Under the pieces are notes generated by a model. That model was given only the letters and a program-made list of their open reading frames with translations, had not been told where the DNA came from and did no database searches. DNA of 46,632 nt from a virus, in the IMG/VR virus record IMGVR_UViG_3300050019_000128, positions 1 to 46,632 of that record, one strand, 5' to 3'. Shown here in pieces: positions 16,501 through 22,558 of the stretch (positions are counted from its first letter, which is position 1; each line of letters starts with the position of its first letter). The position numbers were made by a program, and so were the translations under genes.

Positions 16501-19157
16501 TCAAGGAAGATGTCAACAACCTGCGCAAGGACCTGTTCAAGCAGTACCCGCAACTGAAGACCGTCCAGATACGCAACGCCAAGGGTAAGATCGACCAAAA
16601 CTCCATCCGGGGCCTGGACGACATCGCCCAACACGCCATCCCGCCGGAATACGAGCATCTTTTCCCTGAAGGTTCCGACCGGGAGAAAGTGCTGTTCGAC
16701 ATCCTGGTCGGCGGCGCGCAGAAACCCATGTCCATGGATGCGGCCTACCGGGAGGCATTCGCCAATCAGTGGTCGGAACGTCAACGACCAGAGATCGACC
16801 AACAACTTGCCAAGGAGCTTGCGCCAGATGTCAAAGAAGAAGTTCAAACCGGAGTCGCTCAGTCCGCGCCTGAAGAAGCTGTACACGAAGGCATTCAAGC
16901 GGGCCAAAGAGCTGGCGAAGCTGAAGCTCTCCGCGAAGCTCAAGAGGCTGCCGAGGGCCGGGGGGAAGCCGATGACAGCGGGGGCCGTCCCGGTGAACAC
17001 GGAACTTTCGACCCCGCCGAACTTGACCAGCTCGGGGCCGCCGGTCAGCACCCAACCGATCCAGGGCGCCCCGTCAGCGAATCAGAGCGAGCCGGACTCC
17101 CAGCCGGAGCCGAAACCGACGTCGGAGCCGGTGGAGGACGAAAGCAGCGATTAACGGCCCTGGCCAATCAAATAACCGATGCGGAACGAAAGCTCATGGG
17201 CATGGTTCCGCGCGAAGCGCCCGGAGGCATCACGAACCAAGAAACCTGGGATGCGGCGCGAGCAACCCTCGCCCGAGACCCCTTAGCTGCTCGCGACCTG
17301 GTTCAGGAACTCAAGATCAAGCCCCGCCCGACGACCGTGGAGGAAAACGCTCTCCTACTCCATCGCAAGATCGCTCTTGAGAACGAGCATGAGCGGACCA
17401 TGCTCCAGGTGATCGCCGATGGCAAGCCGGGGGCCGGGGTGGACGCGATTACCATGACGGCCAACGAGAACCGGGAAAGGGAGATGCACGACCGGGTTCA
17501 AGAGTTGTACGACGTTATCGCCAAGACAGGCACCGAATCAGGCCGCGCCTTCCAGTTCCGGGCTCAGCTTGCCGCCGAAGACTTCTCCTTGGCCGGTATG
17601 CTTCGCCGCGCGGAAGCTGCGAAGGAAAAGCCACTCACGCCGGAAGAACACGCCAAGATCATGGAGTTGAACCAGCAGATTACCGCACTCCAGGCCAAGC
17701 TGGCCGAAGCGGAGAAGGCTCTTGAGGCATCCGGCCAGGGCATCAAGTCACCGGACTTCAAAGACTGGCAGACGGCGGCGGCCGATGCGCGCCGCGCGCA
17801 ACAGGAATTCCTGGACCTCACAGGCGGTTATCGGCAGGGCGCCCAGCCGCTCGCCAACAGGATGGAAGACCTGCTCGTGAAGATTCGCCGGGCTTTCGTC
17901 ATCAGCTCTCCGAAGACAATGCTGAAGATCATTGCGGCCTCGGCTGAGCGCGTCGCCATCTCCCCCATGGAAGAGATTGCCGGCAAAGCCTGGGCGGCTA
18001 TCCCTGGAATCTCCAAGATAGCCGCCATGGCGCCTCGTGAAGGCCGCGGCCTCAGCCTCGAAGCGGAGAAGACTTCCCTGTACGACGGGTTTACTCAGGG
18101 GATGAAAGACGCCTGGGATAATGTTCGCCACGGCAAGAGCGAGTTGGATGTCCTCTACGGCAAGGATTACGGGCCTCGATCGTGGCTTGATTGGGTCGGC
18201 CAGCTCCATGCGGCCGGCAAGGCGCCGGCTGTCCGGGCAGAGTTTACCCGCTCCTTCCTCCAGCGGATCGACTCTGAGACGGCCGCGGGCAGGGATGCAA
18301 CGACGCCGGCCGCATTGCTCAGGATCGGCGCCGAGGCTTACAAGGACTCCCAGCGTGCCAAGTTCCAGCAAGACAACAAGGTCGTGGACGCCTGGAAGGC
18401 AGGTATCAACAAGCTCAAGGGGCCGGATGCTTCTTTCGGCTCACGCGCGATCGCCACTGGTATGCAGCTCGCCGTACCGGTCATCCGCATCCCGACGAAC
18501 ATCGTTGCCGAGTCGTTCCAGTATGCCTTCGGGACAGTCACGGGCGGCGTTCGAGCTGCCGCGGCCCTGGCCCGTGGCGTCGAGAACATGAAGCCCGAAC
18601 AGGCAGACCTTATCATGCGGTCCCTCAAGAAAGGCTCGATCGGGCTCGCCGCTCTTGGTGTCGGTTTCTTCAACCCGCAAATCTTCGGTGGTTTCTACTC
18701 TGGCCGGAGGGACGACAGGGAAGTTCAGGCCGGCGGTATCAGGGTCGGCAATATGACCATCCCATTCTGGCTCTTGCACAACCCGCTCTTGGAAGTCTTG
18801 CAAATGGGGGCTACTGTCCGCCGGGCGATGGACTCGACGCACCGTGGAGAGCATCCGGATTTCGCCACAGCGGCGGCCTCGGGCATCCTGGGCATTGGAG
18901 AAGAAGTTCCCATGGTCCGGGAAGCGATGGACCTGGGCAGGAAGGCATTCAGCCTTAATCCACGGACAAGGGGTCAGTATTTCGGAGAGTTGACTAAAAG
19001 CCTGGCCGTTCCCCAGCTTTTTCAGTGGCTCGCGGGCCGGTCAGATACTCCGGGCGGATTCTCCCTCCAGGCCGACACGATCAAGCGGCGTCCGGAGGGA
19101 GTTTGGCAGCATATCAAGACGGGGTTGCCGGGGTTGCGGCAGACAGTGCCTCAGTAA
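13536..19157 (+). CDS. giant polyvalent-type internal virion (ejection) protein with two GNAT-like domains
   Basis: An 1,873-residue protein from GTG 13536 after GGGAG. Residues about 110-330 are Gly/Ala-rich and hydrophobic, as in membrane-inserting ejection proteins. Residues about 485-590 and 775-887 each look like a GNAT acetyltransferase fold; the acetyl-CoA loops would be GGPKGMGRALYDYA and RGKGMGQVLYLEGM. Residues about 1210-1430 are helical and coiled. The C-terminal 430 residues (SSPKTMLKII..., VPVIRIPTNIVAESFQYAFG) resemble large-polyvalent-protein-associated (LPD38-like) domains. Residues 685-766 and 1098-1206 are low-complexity linkers overlapped in the +1 frame by gene-like ORFs. 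Two palindromic elements (14650, 15323) lie in linkers. Probably injected with the DNA to modify host proteins. Domain calls are from memory of motifs. Confidence 0.6.
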   Translation: MADSLLEMTERPPEQEQSQQSSPLLDLTASPGGDVQRYQGETEIRDWHARVADSQEQTGSWLGRHVNPLLPIKNDALYGRAMERRRQGRLESGDAELIATQDRLRQLDEGAGTGEKIAAGIAGIPALVVEGYTGGRLLRGAGMALGGLTGEAAAAGGVQAAGMGARFGTALIGEAGGGGLAARAGGVALRGSLSAPFMPSLYGRDAIHNNIEAGRDPLDLRGVPSALGLAMVQNTVLGSLGHYAEGVGRGVPGFVARQGIRAGAGILEQQAADIVTSAVGLNTGYGLIGDMLNGHGDRALSNLAVQAATFAAFGGVHEAQHAGGTPDTSRIRGEREYGREAEREPVFSAFQDALGTLRRRGMSEEAAGKELNPSFEGINRALAKNPDLSREQARQIADKMPEGPRRSMARALADELPSKIPPIEHASAMGPETGNEPYLQNAPGHSQTAPTAPEAQTPVKPAPEAAAGQRWQNTGTQFRDIPGKPIEFTGSDGKTYHIQHLRDVGVLDHRVAILNEKGAEVAHAGFNKNAVGTYSGHVSNKGGPKGMGRALYDYAHTTIGDLKKSEATVAGQKVGLQTKEGDAMWARNAKQGKPPDTSNEGLVPQPAKPPEVARALVENVRGVAKQLGIDARGTQDAIEERIRKAGGQGFLDALTVGSNPTDAPALKEAGSSVEEVKRLPMEINHEIEKLSASTGRSAASIQREIHRGLSEESSVLEANAPGQGSPPGQPGPSEGPAGLHRPGTEAERGAGPPSPANSGQAGGDVVVAHSKESPNRMQLRVGGQSKGEISFGNKGGEDAVARRMFPGIVQEGQRVSRIHGIDVDAAERGKGMGQVLYLEGMASHGADWYYNSQAEPGATNALKSLASKGLIELHWKGPEPSWNSEGGVHIVRPTESGVAEIANRKSPQGDFLTQAAHPPEQPNSLFHTGNQGQIVRGMPEAPSAPLYEPNKLNLTPEQTEWGQHAVDGGLDPHRLHAEAAQILRNDAPLKEDVNNLRKDLFKQYPQLKTVQIRNAKGKIDQNSIRGLDDIAQHAIPPEYEHLFPEGSDREKVLFDILVGGAQKPMSMDAAYREAFANQWSERQRPEIDQQLAKELAPDVKEEVQTGVAQSAPEEAVHEGIQAGQRAGEAEALREAQEAAEGRGEADDSGGRPGEHGTFDPAELDQLGAAGQHPTDPGRPVSESERAGLPAGAETDVGAGGGRKQRLTALANQITDAERKLMGMVPREAPGGITNQETWDAARATLARDPLAARDLVQELKIKPRPTTVEENALLLHRKIALENEHERTMLQVIADGKPGAGVDAITMTANENREREMHDRVQELYDVIAKTGTESGRAFQFRAQLAAEDFSLAGMLRRAEAAKEKPLTPEEHAKIMELNQQITALQAKLAEAEKALEASGQGIKSPDFKDWQTAAADARRAQQEFLDLTGGYRQGAQPLANRMEDLLVKIRRAFVISSPKTMLKIIAASAERVAISPMEEIAGKAWAAIPGISKIAAMAPREGRGLSLEAEKTSLYDGFTQGMKDAWDNVRHGKSELDVLYGKDYGPRSWLDWVGQLHAAGKAPAVRAEFTRSFLQRIDSETAAGRDATTPAALLRIGAEAYKDSQRAKFQQDNKVVDAWKAGINKLKGPDASFGSRAIATGMQLAVPVIRIPTNIVAESFQYAFGTVTGGVRAAAALARGVENMKPEQADLIMRSLKKGSIGLAALGVGFFNPQIFGGFYSGRRDDREVQAGGIRVGNMTIPFWLLHNPLLEVLQMGATVRRAMDSTHRGEHPDFATAAASGILGIGEEVPMVREAMDLGRKAFSLNPRTRGQYFGELTKSLAVPQLFQWLAGRSDTPGGFSLQADTIKRRPEGVWQHIKTGLPGLRQTVPQ
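14650..14670. repeat. dispersed palindromic element, copy c (within CDS)
   Basis: AATCCTTCATTTGAAGGAAT lies in frame inside the giant gene, encoding NPSFEGI. The 7-base arms TCCTTCA and TGAAGGA flank TT. Confidence 0.65.
15323..15342. repeat. dispersed palindromic element, copy d (hybrid, within CDS)
   Basis: TACGTCAAATGAAGGTTTAG lies in frame inside the giant gene, encoding TSNEGL. It has a CGTCA half-site and a TGAAGG half-site around AA. Confidence 0.65.
15589..15834 (+). CDS. possible nested gene A inside the giant virion gene (+1 frame)
   Basis: An 81-residue frame starting at ATG 15589, with GGAG 8 bases upstream. The product is basic in its first half (MKSKSYPPVQAG..., FLKLMLRVKEARQ) and Pro-rich in its second (YIGPAPKLSGAPVHLPQP). 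Codon choice (many CCG, AAG, GTC, GCC) looks normal for this phage. The main frame here is a Gly/Pro/Ala low-complexity linker, as expected when a second frame is the constrained one. It could be an embedded gene or a captured ancestral gene. Not proven; the function is unknown. Confidence 0.35.
   Translation: MKSKSYPPVQAGARHPFNVKSTAAYQKSLRFLKLMLRVKEARQVNLARVKGQPAYIGPAPKLSGAPVHLPQPTAVKPVVTS
16828..17154 (+). CDS. possible nested gene B inside the giant virion gene (+1 frame)
   Basis: A 108-residue frame from ATG 16828 with AAGGAG 10 bases upstream. The first 50 residues are strongly basic and helical (MSKKKFKPESLSPRLKKLYT, then AKELAKLKLSAKLKRLP). The rest is a Pro/Ser/Thr/Glu-rich tail ending in EPVEDESSD. 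Third-position GC and codon choice look like a genuine gene. The main frame opposite is an Ala/Gly/Glu linker without clear folding. It could be a nucleic-acid-binding protein or a separate cistron overprinted when flanking ORFs fused. It is the stronger of the two nested candidates. Confidence 0.45.
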   Translation: MSKKKFKPESLSPRLKKLYTKAFKRAKELAKLKLSAKLKRLPRAGGKPMTAGAVPVNTELSTPPNLTSSGPPVSTQPIQGAPSANQSEPDSQPEPKPTSEPVEDESSD

Positions 19158-19208
19158 AAAATGAACTTCTCAGGCAGATTTGCCGTCTATAATCCCAATA
19201 TGGGCGAC

Positions 19209-19544
19209 TTACCCCTTATCCGCCTGTTGCTTTCTCCAACGCTCCTCGTCAGTGAGGCTCGGCGATTCGCGCGTTGCCAGGCCAAAGTAAACCCGGTCAC
19301 ACCCAGAGCACGCACCCGCCCAAACGTAAAGGTCCTTCCCCGTCCGCGGAATGCGGATCACTCCTACGTCATTTAGATCGACGTGTCTGATTGGAAGCAA
19401 TCTGAGCGGTGTATTTTCGTGACCGCAATAACAAACCGTCACGACATGCCGGCGGTCATAGTGCCTGCCGATGGCAGCGCTAACCCATCGCTTCCCGAAC
19501 CCGAACCGCTTTATCAGCTCTATCCAGATCATCGTGAGCGGCAT
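19209..19544 (-). CDS. zinc-ribbon-like hypothetical protein
   Basis: A 111-residue protein, the last gene of the leftward operon. ATG 19544 overlaps the preceding stop (TGATG), which supports this start. CYCGHE in the middle and CSGCDRVYFG near the C-terminus give paired cysteines that could hold one zinc ion. The remainder is basic (GRHYDRRH). The function is unknown. Downstream, toward 19158, only a weak GGCA/TGCC hairpin precedes six T on this strand, so termination is unclear where the two operons converge. Confidence 0.6.
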   Translation of the reverse strand: MPLTMIWIELIKRFGFGKRWVSAAIGRHYDRRHVVTVCYCGHENTPLRLLPIRHVDLNDVGVIRIPRTGKDLYVWAGACSGCDRVYFGLATRESPSLTDEERWRKQQADKG

Positions 19545-19834
19545 CAGTCATCTTCTCCTTCCGCCAGTTCTTCCCAGTAGCGCCAATGTTCGTTGAAGAA
19601 TGATACGAAGGCTTGCAAAACCTTTTGGCCTTCTTGGGGAATCGTGCCTCCAAGAATCTCAAATGAGCATATAATTTTGGCAAGTCCGCTTGCTATATAT
19701 GACAATTCGTTGCGCCTTTGAGCTTGGTCAAATTCATCGTCTTCACCCTCGTTTCCTATGCTGTCCACTGCTGATACGCTACAGACTCTCCCGTCGTCAT
19801 CAGTGTGCTCCAAAGTTAATTTCCAACGGCTCAT
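19544..19834 (-). CDS. hypothetical acidic protein
   Basis: A 96-residue protein from ATG 19834 with GGGAG upstream. It is acidic (DDDGR, NEGEDDEFD, ELAEGEDD) with a helical central part (ASGLAKIICSFEILGG...). The family is not recognised. It is translationally coupled to the next gene by TGATG. It is the first gene after the 721-base gene-free structured region, and its ribosome site directly abuts a predicted H-type pseudoknot at 19846-19885. Confidence 0.6.
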   Translation of the reverse strand: MSRWKLTLEHTDDDGRVCSVSAVDSIGNEGEDDEFDQAQRRNELSYIASGLAKIICSFEILGGTIPQEGQKVLQAFVSFFNEHWRYWEELAEGEDD

Positions 19835-19845
19835 TTCTTTTCTCC

Positions 19846-19885
19846 CAAGGGCATTTCCCCGCGCCGCCCTTGCAAGGAGCGCGGG
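19846..19885 (-). promoter_or_regulatory. H-type pseudoknot abutting the ribosome site of the 19834 gene
   Basis: On the minus strand CCCGCGC (19885-19879) pairs with GCGCGGG (19864-19858). CAAGGGC (19872-19866), in that loop, pairs with GCCCTTG (19852-19846) just downstream. The two perfect 7-pair stems interlock as an H-type pseudoknot and end next to the GGGAG ribosome site. It could control translation of the 19834 gene or be one end of the larger structured RNA. Confidence 0.5.
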
Positions 19886-20502
19886 TCGTTAGTAGCGGGC
19901 AAGGGTGTCTCCATGTATTCCGGTCTTGCTGCGCTGCGCTTCGCAGACACCCTACGGGGTAGCATGAACCATCCCCCTTCCCCCTTCCAAGGTTTTTGGT
20001 TTGCGGATTCTTCGCCCATGGTTACGGTGGGAGTGTTCGATATTTCCGCCCAATGCCTGACCGCGGCTAAGCATCGAGGGGATTTACGACCTGAGTCCCG
20101 GACAAGTCCAGCCCCGTAACCACGGGAGAAGATTCCGTTGGTTTAGTTTGCGAAATAACTTTGGCTGGTTGCTCGCCGGTTGTCATCCCGGCTCCGGCGT
20201 TCACGGGAGTAGTCTCCCCCGCAAGTTACGGGTCCGTCGCCATGGGCTTCCCCATGCCGGCCTTGGTACAGGCTTTAGCAAAGCATCAGCAACCAACCAA
20301 AGATTTCGCCAGTCTACCGCGCCCATTACAGGCCACAAGGCCGCCGTTTGGCAGCTCCCGAGTGTTGCGGGACCGTCCTTTGTTTTTCGAGAGACCTACT
20401 ACTCTCGCCCCAAGACGTAAAAGGGGATTCGTTTGCGCGGTCACGAATGAGGGGTTGTCTTTGGCAGAAATGCCAGATAACATGCTCTCATCGTGGGCTT
20501 TG

Positions 20503-20541
20503 GGCCGCCAGTAACATTTCTCTGTGTGCTGGCGGCCTTTT
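20503..20541 (+). terminator. rho-independent terminator inside the leftward operon, rightward orientation
   Basis: GGCCGCCAG (20503-20511) pairs with CTGGCGGCC (20529-20537), followed by TTTT then C. There is no T-run on the other side, so it works only for a plus-strand transcript, although both neighbouring genes run leftward. It is the main evidence for a rightward transcript through 19.9-20.5 kb. Confidence 0.65.
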
Positions 20542-20555
20542 CACTTCTCAAGACT

Positions 20556-20843
20556 TTACTTCCCCGTCCAAGCTGCGTCAATAGGGACGAAGAACATCCA
20601 CCCGCCGTTGGGCTTGTAAATCCATCTCCCGCACGGCTTAATCCTGGAGGATGGCAGGAAGGCTCCCTTCCTGAACGCGGCGTCAAAAGCCTTCTTTGCT
20701 CCGAAGGTCCTCCTGATTATCGTCCAGGCTTGCTCCTTTGTTTCGTTGCCAACGAGCTGGAAGAGAAGGCGGAAACCTGGCGGGCAATGCTTCCCGAATG
20801 TGTTCTGGTCTGTAAAGTGAATGCCGTTGGTTTCTCCGGTCAT
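20556..20843 (-). CDS. hypothetical phage protein
   Basis: A 95-residue protein whose ATG overlaps the preceding nuclease stop (ATGA), so it is translated with it. The middle is basic (IIRRTFGAKKAFDAAFRKGAF) and the C-terminus holds an aromatic motif (CGRWIYKPNGGWMFFVP). No family is recognised. It is the last early gene before the structured gene-free region. Confidence 0.55.
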   Translation of the reverse strand: MTGETNGIHFTDQNTFGKHCPPGFRLLFQLVGNETKEQAWTIIRRTFGAKKAFDAAFRKGAFLPSSRIKPCGRWIYKPNGGWMFFVPIDAAWTGK

Positions 20844-21265
20844 TTCAAAACCCCCTTAATCGTGGGCCAGTCACTCGGGCGCCACAAATAGACGGCCTCC
20901 CCCGCCCACTCCAGGGCATTCAACCATTCCTGTTGATCTTTGGTAGGCTTTCCGGTCTCGGTCTTCAGCTCGGCGTAAACAACCACGCCGTTCATGCCTT
21001 GACCGCGGACCATGACCAAATCCGGGAAGCCTTTCTCGGATCGGTCGGAGCGGTAGGTGTGGTAAACCTTCCAGCCGCGCTCCTTGGCATACTTAATAAC
21101 CTCGTCCTTAAAGTCATCCTCGCTCATGTTTGGACCGAAGAAATGAATAGGATTGTCATTTGCCGTTTGAATGCAAGTCGGCTGTTCCAGGGCCAGCTCT
21201 GCGGCGCTCTTGCCTACCGTTCCCCCGCGTCTCAGGGCCTCGGCGGCGAATTCTTCATTGGTCAT
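20840..21265 (-). CDS. VRR-NUC domain nuclease
   Basis: A 141-residue protein. Start ATG 21265 is fixed by a 4-base ATGA overlap with the preceding gene; the frame itself stays open upstream to 21322. Residues about 51-128 are a VRR-NUC / PD-(D/E)XK restriction-like fold: FKDEVIKYAKERGWKVYHTY, GFPDLVMV (D82), AELK (E99, K101), then TKDQQEWLNAL. VRR-NUC proteins in phages are small structure-specific or Holliday-junction nucleases. With the helicase, exonuclease and annealing protein nearby it likely resolves recombination or replication intermediates. Confidence 0.8.
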   Translation of the reverse strand: MTNEEFAAEALRRGGTVGKSAAELALEQPTCIQTANDNPIHFFGPNMSEDDFKDEVIKYAKERGWKVYHTYRSDRSEKGFPDLVMVRGQGMNGVVVYAELKTETGKPTKDQQEWLNALEWAGEAVYLWRPSDWPTIKGVLK

Positions 21266-21519
21266 GATGCACCATCGGTGAAAGTTAGGTTTTTGGCAAG
21301 GAACTTGGCCAGGTCGCGGCATATTTCCTTTCGGACAGTTTGAGCGTGCTTTTTATCCGGACAAGAGTCGTCCCAGATCCCTTGGCCTTTCCCAAGTCCA
21401 ACCCTATCGATAGAAAGGTCAAGGCCAACCCACCAATCCCCACCTTTGCCATTATCAGGCTTTGAGATTACCCGAAAGACTTCCAGCAACGTCGATTCGA
21501 GTTGGTCTTTGATGCTCAT
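21262..21519 (-). CDS. hypothetical early protein
   Basis: An 85-residue protein, coupled downstream to the VRR nuclease by ATGA. It has an N-terminal helix (MSIKDQLESTLLEVFRVISK), a GDWWVGLDLSIDRVGLGKGQ centre and a C-terminal KEICRDLAKFLAKNLTF helix. The alternation suggests a small alpha-beta fold. I do not recognise it. The 24-base gap to the E2-like gene is the largest in this part of the operon. Confidence 0.55.
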   Translation of the reverse strand: MSIKDQLESTLLEVFRVISKPDNGKGGDWWVGLDLSIDRVGLGKGQGIWDDSCPDKKHAQTVRKEICRDLAKFLAKNLTFTDGAS

Positions 21520-21543
21520 GAGCGCCTCTGATGTAGATCTTGG

Positions 21544-21993
21544 TCAGACTGCCAGCTTAAAACGCTCTCGGACAACCATTGCCGACGTAAAAAGTGTTTC
21601 CTTGTTCGGATTAAACTCTTGTTGACGCCAGAGAAAAAGCCTCACGGATTTCCACGCCGGGAACCCAGGAACGCCGTCCCAGATTCCGCCACGGCAATAA
21701 GGCTTTGGGCAGCATTCTTCCTGGAAATAAGGTCCGGTGCAATCGTAGCTTCGTTTGGCAGGTTTTCCTGACGCCAAAAGAAGATCAGGAATGTCTACCC
21801 AAAACTCCGTTACCGGCGCCTCTACGCCGCTTTGGTGACAGCGTGCTAGAAAAAGCACGGTGCAAATCGTCTTGTTCCATCCATTAGGAAGCATGAATCC
21901 AGGGAGCAAGATGAGATGCCAGCCGTTCTTGTTTGGCCCTTCAAAATGAGCTTGCGCCCACCGGGTTCTAAGTAGATCAATCTGGTTTTTCAT
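21544..21993 (-). CDS. E2/UBC-like protein (prokaryotic E2 family E type)
   Basis: A 149-residue protein. ATG 21993 has a GGGAGG site and overlaps the previous stop. The motif order matches what I know of prokaryotic E2 family E: G24-W followed by LLPG, LPNGW (35-39), a hydrophobic strand TVLFL (45-49), FWVD (64-67), LLLASGKP (71-78), then W114, LFLWR (119-123) and FNPNKETLFT (127-136). That family is normally encoded beside multi-ubiquitin, E1 (ThiF) and JAB peptidase genes in bacterial ubiquitin-like systems. Here it stands alone. Cysteines 85, 94, 95 and 100 are candidates for an active site, but I cannot say one is catalytic. It may interfere with a host conjugation-type defence (inference). 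Confidence 0.55.
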   Translation of the reverse strand: MKNQIDLLRTRWAQAHFEGPNKNGWHLILLPGFMLPNGWNKTICTVLFLARCHQSGVEAPVTEFWVDIPDLLLASGKPAKRSYDCTGPYFQEECCPKPYCRGGIWDGVPGFPAWKSVRLFLWRQQEFNPNKETLFTSAMVVRERFKLAV

Positions 21994-22211
21994 GAATGCC
22001 TCCCATGGAGATCGTGGTAAAGCCGCGCTTGCTCGGGGGGAAGGCGGCGAACGATGCAAGTCCAAGTATCGTTATCGTATTGGTAGGGTCTCAGCGGAAC
22101 CCATCTTTGGTTAGCGTTCCATGAGAAAATCCATAGGCTTCCCGAAAACTCAGCGACTCGCCAAGGCCATCCGGTTTCGTCCAGGAACACGTAATCCATG
22201 GGGTCGTTCAT
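21990..22211 (-). CDS. hypothetical early protein next to the E2-like gene
   Basis: A 73-residue protein with 4-base overlaps on both sides. It is unusually rich in aromatic residues (GWPWRVAEFSGSLWIFSWNA, YQYDNDTWTC), with beta-strand periodicity. The family is not recognised. Constant coupling to the E2-like gene suggests they may act together, but nothing in the sequence proves it. Confidence 0.55.
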   Translation of the reverse strand: MNDPMDYVFLDETGWPWRVAEFSGSLWIFSWNANQRWVPLRPYQYDNDTWTCIVRRLPPEQARLYHDLHGRHS

Positions 22212-22558
22212 GGTATCCTCGGTTTGGCTTCGTCGGTTCCCTTGGCTAATTTATCCAGGGTGTAGAGGCGGTTGACTTCAGCCCAAATCGAGTCGGCAGT
22301 TTCTCCCGGATAGCGCTTGGCCACTTTGCCATACAGTTCTTCCTTGTCTATTTCGTTGCTCTGGGCCTTACGGTGGCAACCGCAATCCCACGGTCCACCC
22401 AGGTCGATCAGGTTGATCTCGATGTCCAACCGCTTGCCTCCTCCGTGCCCGCGGCAGAGGATGTGGTGGCGTTCAGTGGGCCGGCGGCAATACTTTCCGC
22501 ACCACTCGCAGCAAACGGCTCTGGGCGTTCCCATGGCCTTGGGGTCCTTGATTTTCAC
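22208..22558 (-). CDS. HNH-fold zinc-binding nuclease-like protein
   Basis: A 116-residue protein starting at GTG 22558, overlapping the preceding stop (GTGA). CEWCGKYC gives the zinc pair, followed by TERHHILCRGHGGG with a double-His motif, NLIDLGG, and CGCHRKAQ. This is the order of HNH and NinG-like phage nucleases in recombination operons. Unlike the other HNH genes here it lies in line with the early operon, so it is more likely a resident recombination or packaging-related nuclease than a homing gene. Confidence 0.65.
   Translation of the reverse strand: MKIKDPKAMGTPRAVCCEWCGKYCRRPTERHHILCRGHGGGKRLDIEINLIDLGGPWDCGCHRKAQSNEIDKEELYGKVAKRYPGETADSIWAEVNRLYTLDKLAKGTDEAKPRIP

Larger units (their letters stand above)
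19846..20541. ncRNA. candidate large structured non-coding RNA
   Basis: No convincing gene fits here. Helices: 19903-19910/19945-19952 (8 pairs); 20015-20027/20114-20126 (12 pairs, one mismatch); 20150-20156 with 20303-20309 and 20159-20172 with 20289-20302 (20 pairs plus one C-A mismatch, 2-base bulge); and hairpins at 20174-20199, 20205-20218, 20241-20256, 20356-20372, 20388-20407, 20427-20448 and 20462-20475 (GAAA loop on the plus strand). GTTACGG occurs at 20021 and 20225 and both copies could pair with CCGTAAC at 20114, suggesting a switch. Strand is undecided. A plus-strand terminator at 20503-20541 and the GNRA loop favour plus. Both long-stem mismatches are C-A on plus, hence G-U on minus. 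Size and phage context recall GOLLD/ROOL-type RNAs, but I cannot match sequences. Confidence 0.5.

Noticed and set aside
19660-19672. CTCAAATGAG as a further palindromic element
   Set aside because: It has the 8-base core but neither arm type; about one or two such cores are expected by chance.
20067-20204. 45-codon leftward ORF (GTG start after GGGGGAG) in the structured region
   Set aside because: Protein-like composition (TTGEQPAKVISQTKPTESSP) but very short and overlapping the strongest stem; kept as an alternative reading of the region, not annotated.
20161-20514. 117-residue rightward ORF in the structured region
   Set aside because: TTG start without ribosome site, uneven composition, and a stop lying inside the terminator stem; the long-range pairing explains the region better.
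20100-20541. tmRNA, RNase P RNA or group I intron
   Set aside because: I looked for tmRNA ends, RNase P conserved segments and a recognisable group I core or split flanking gene and saw none.
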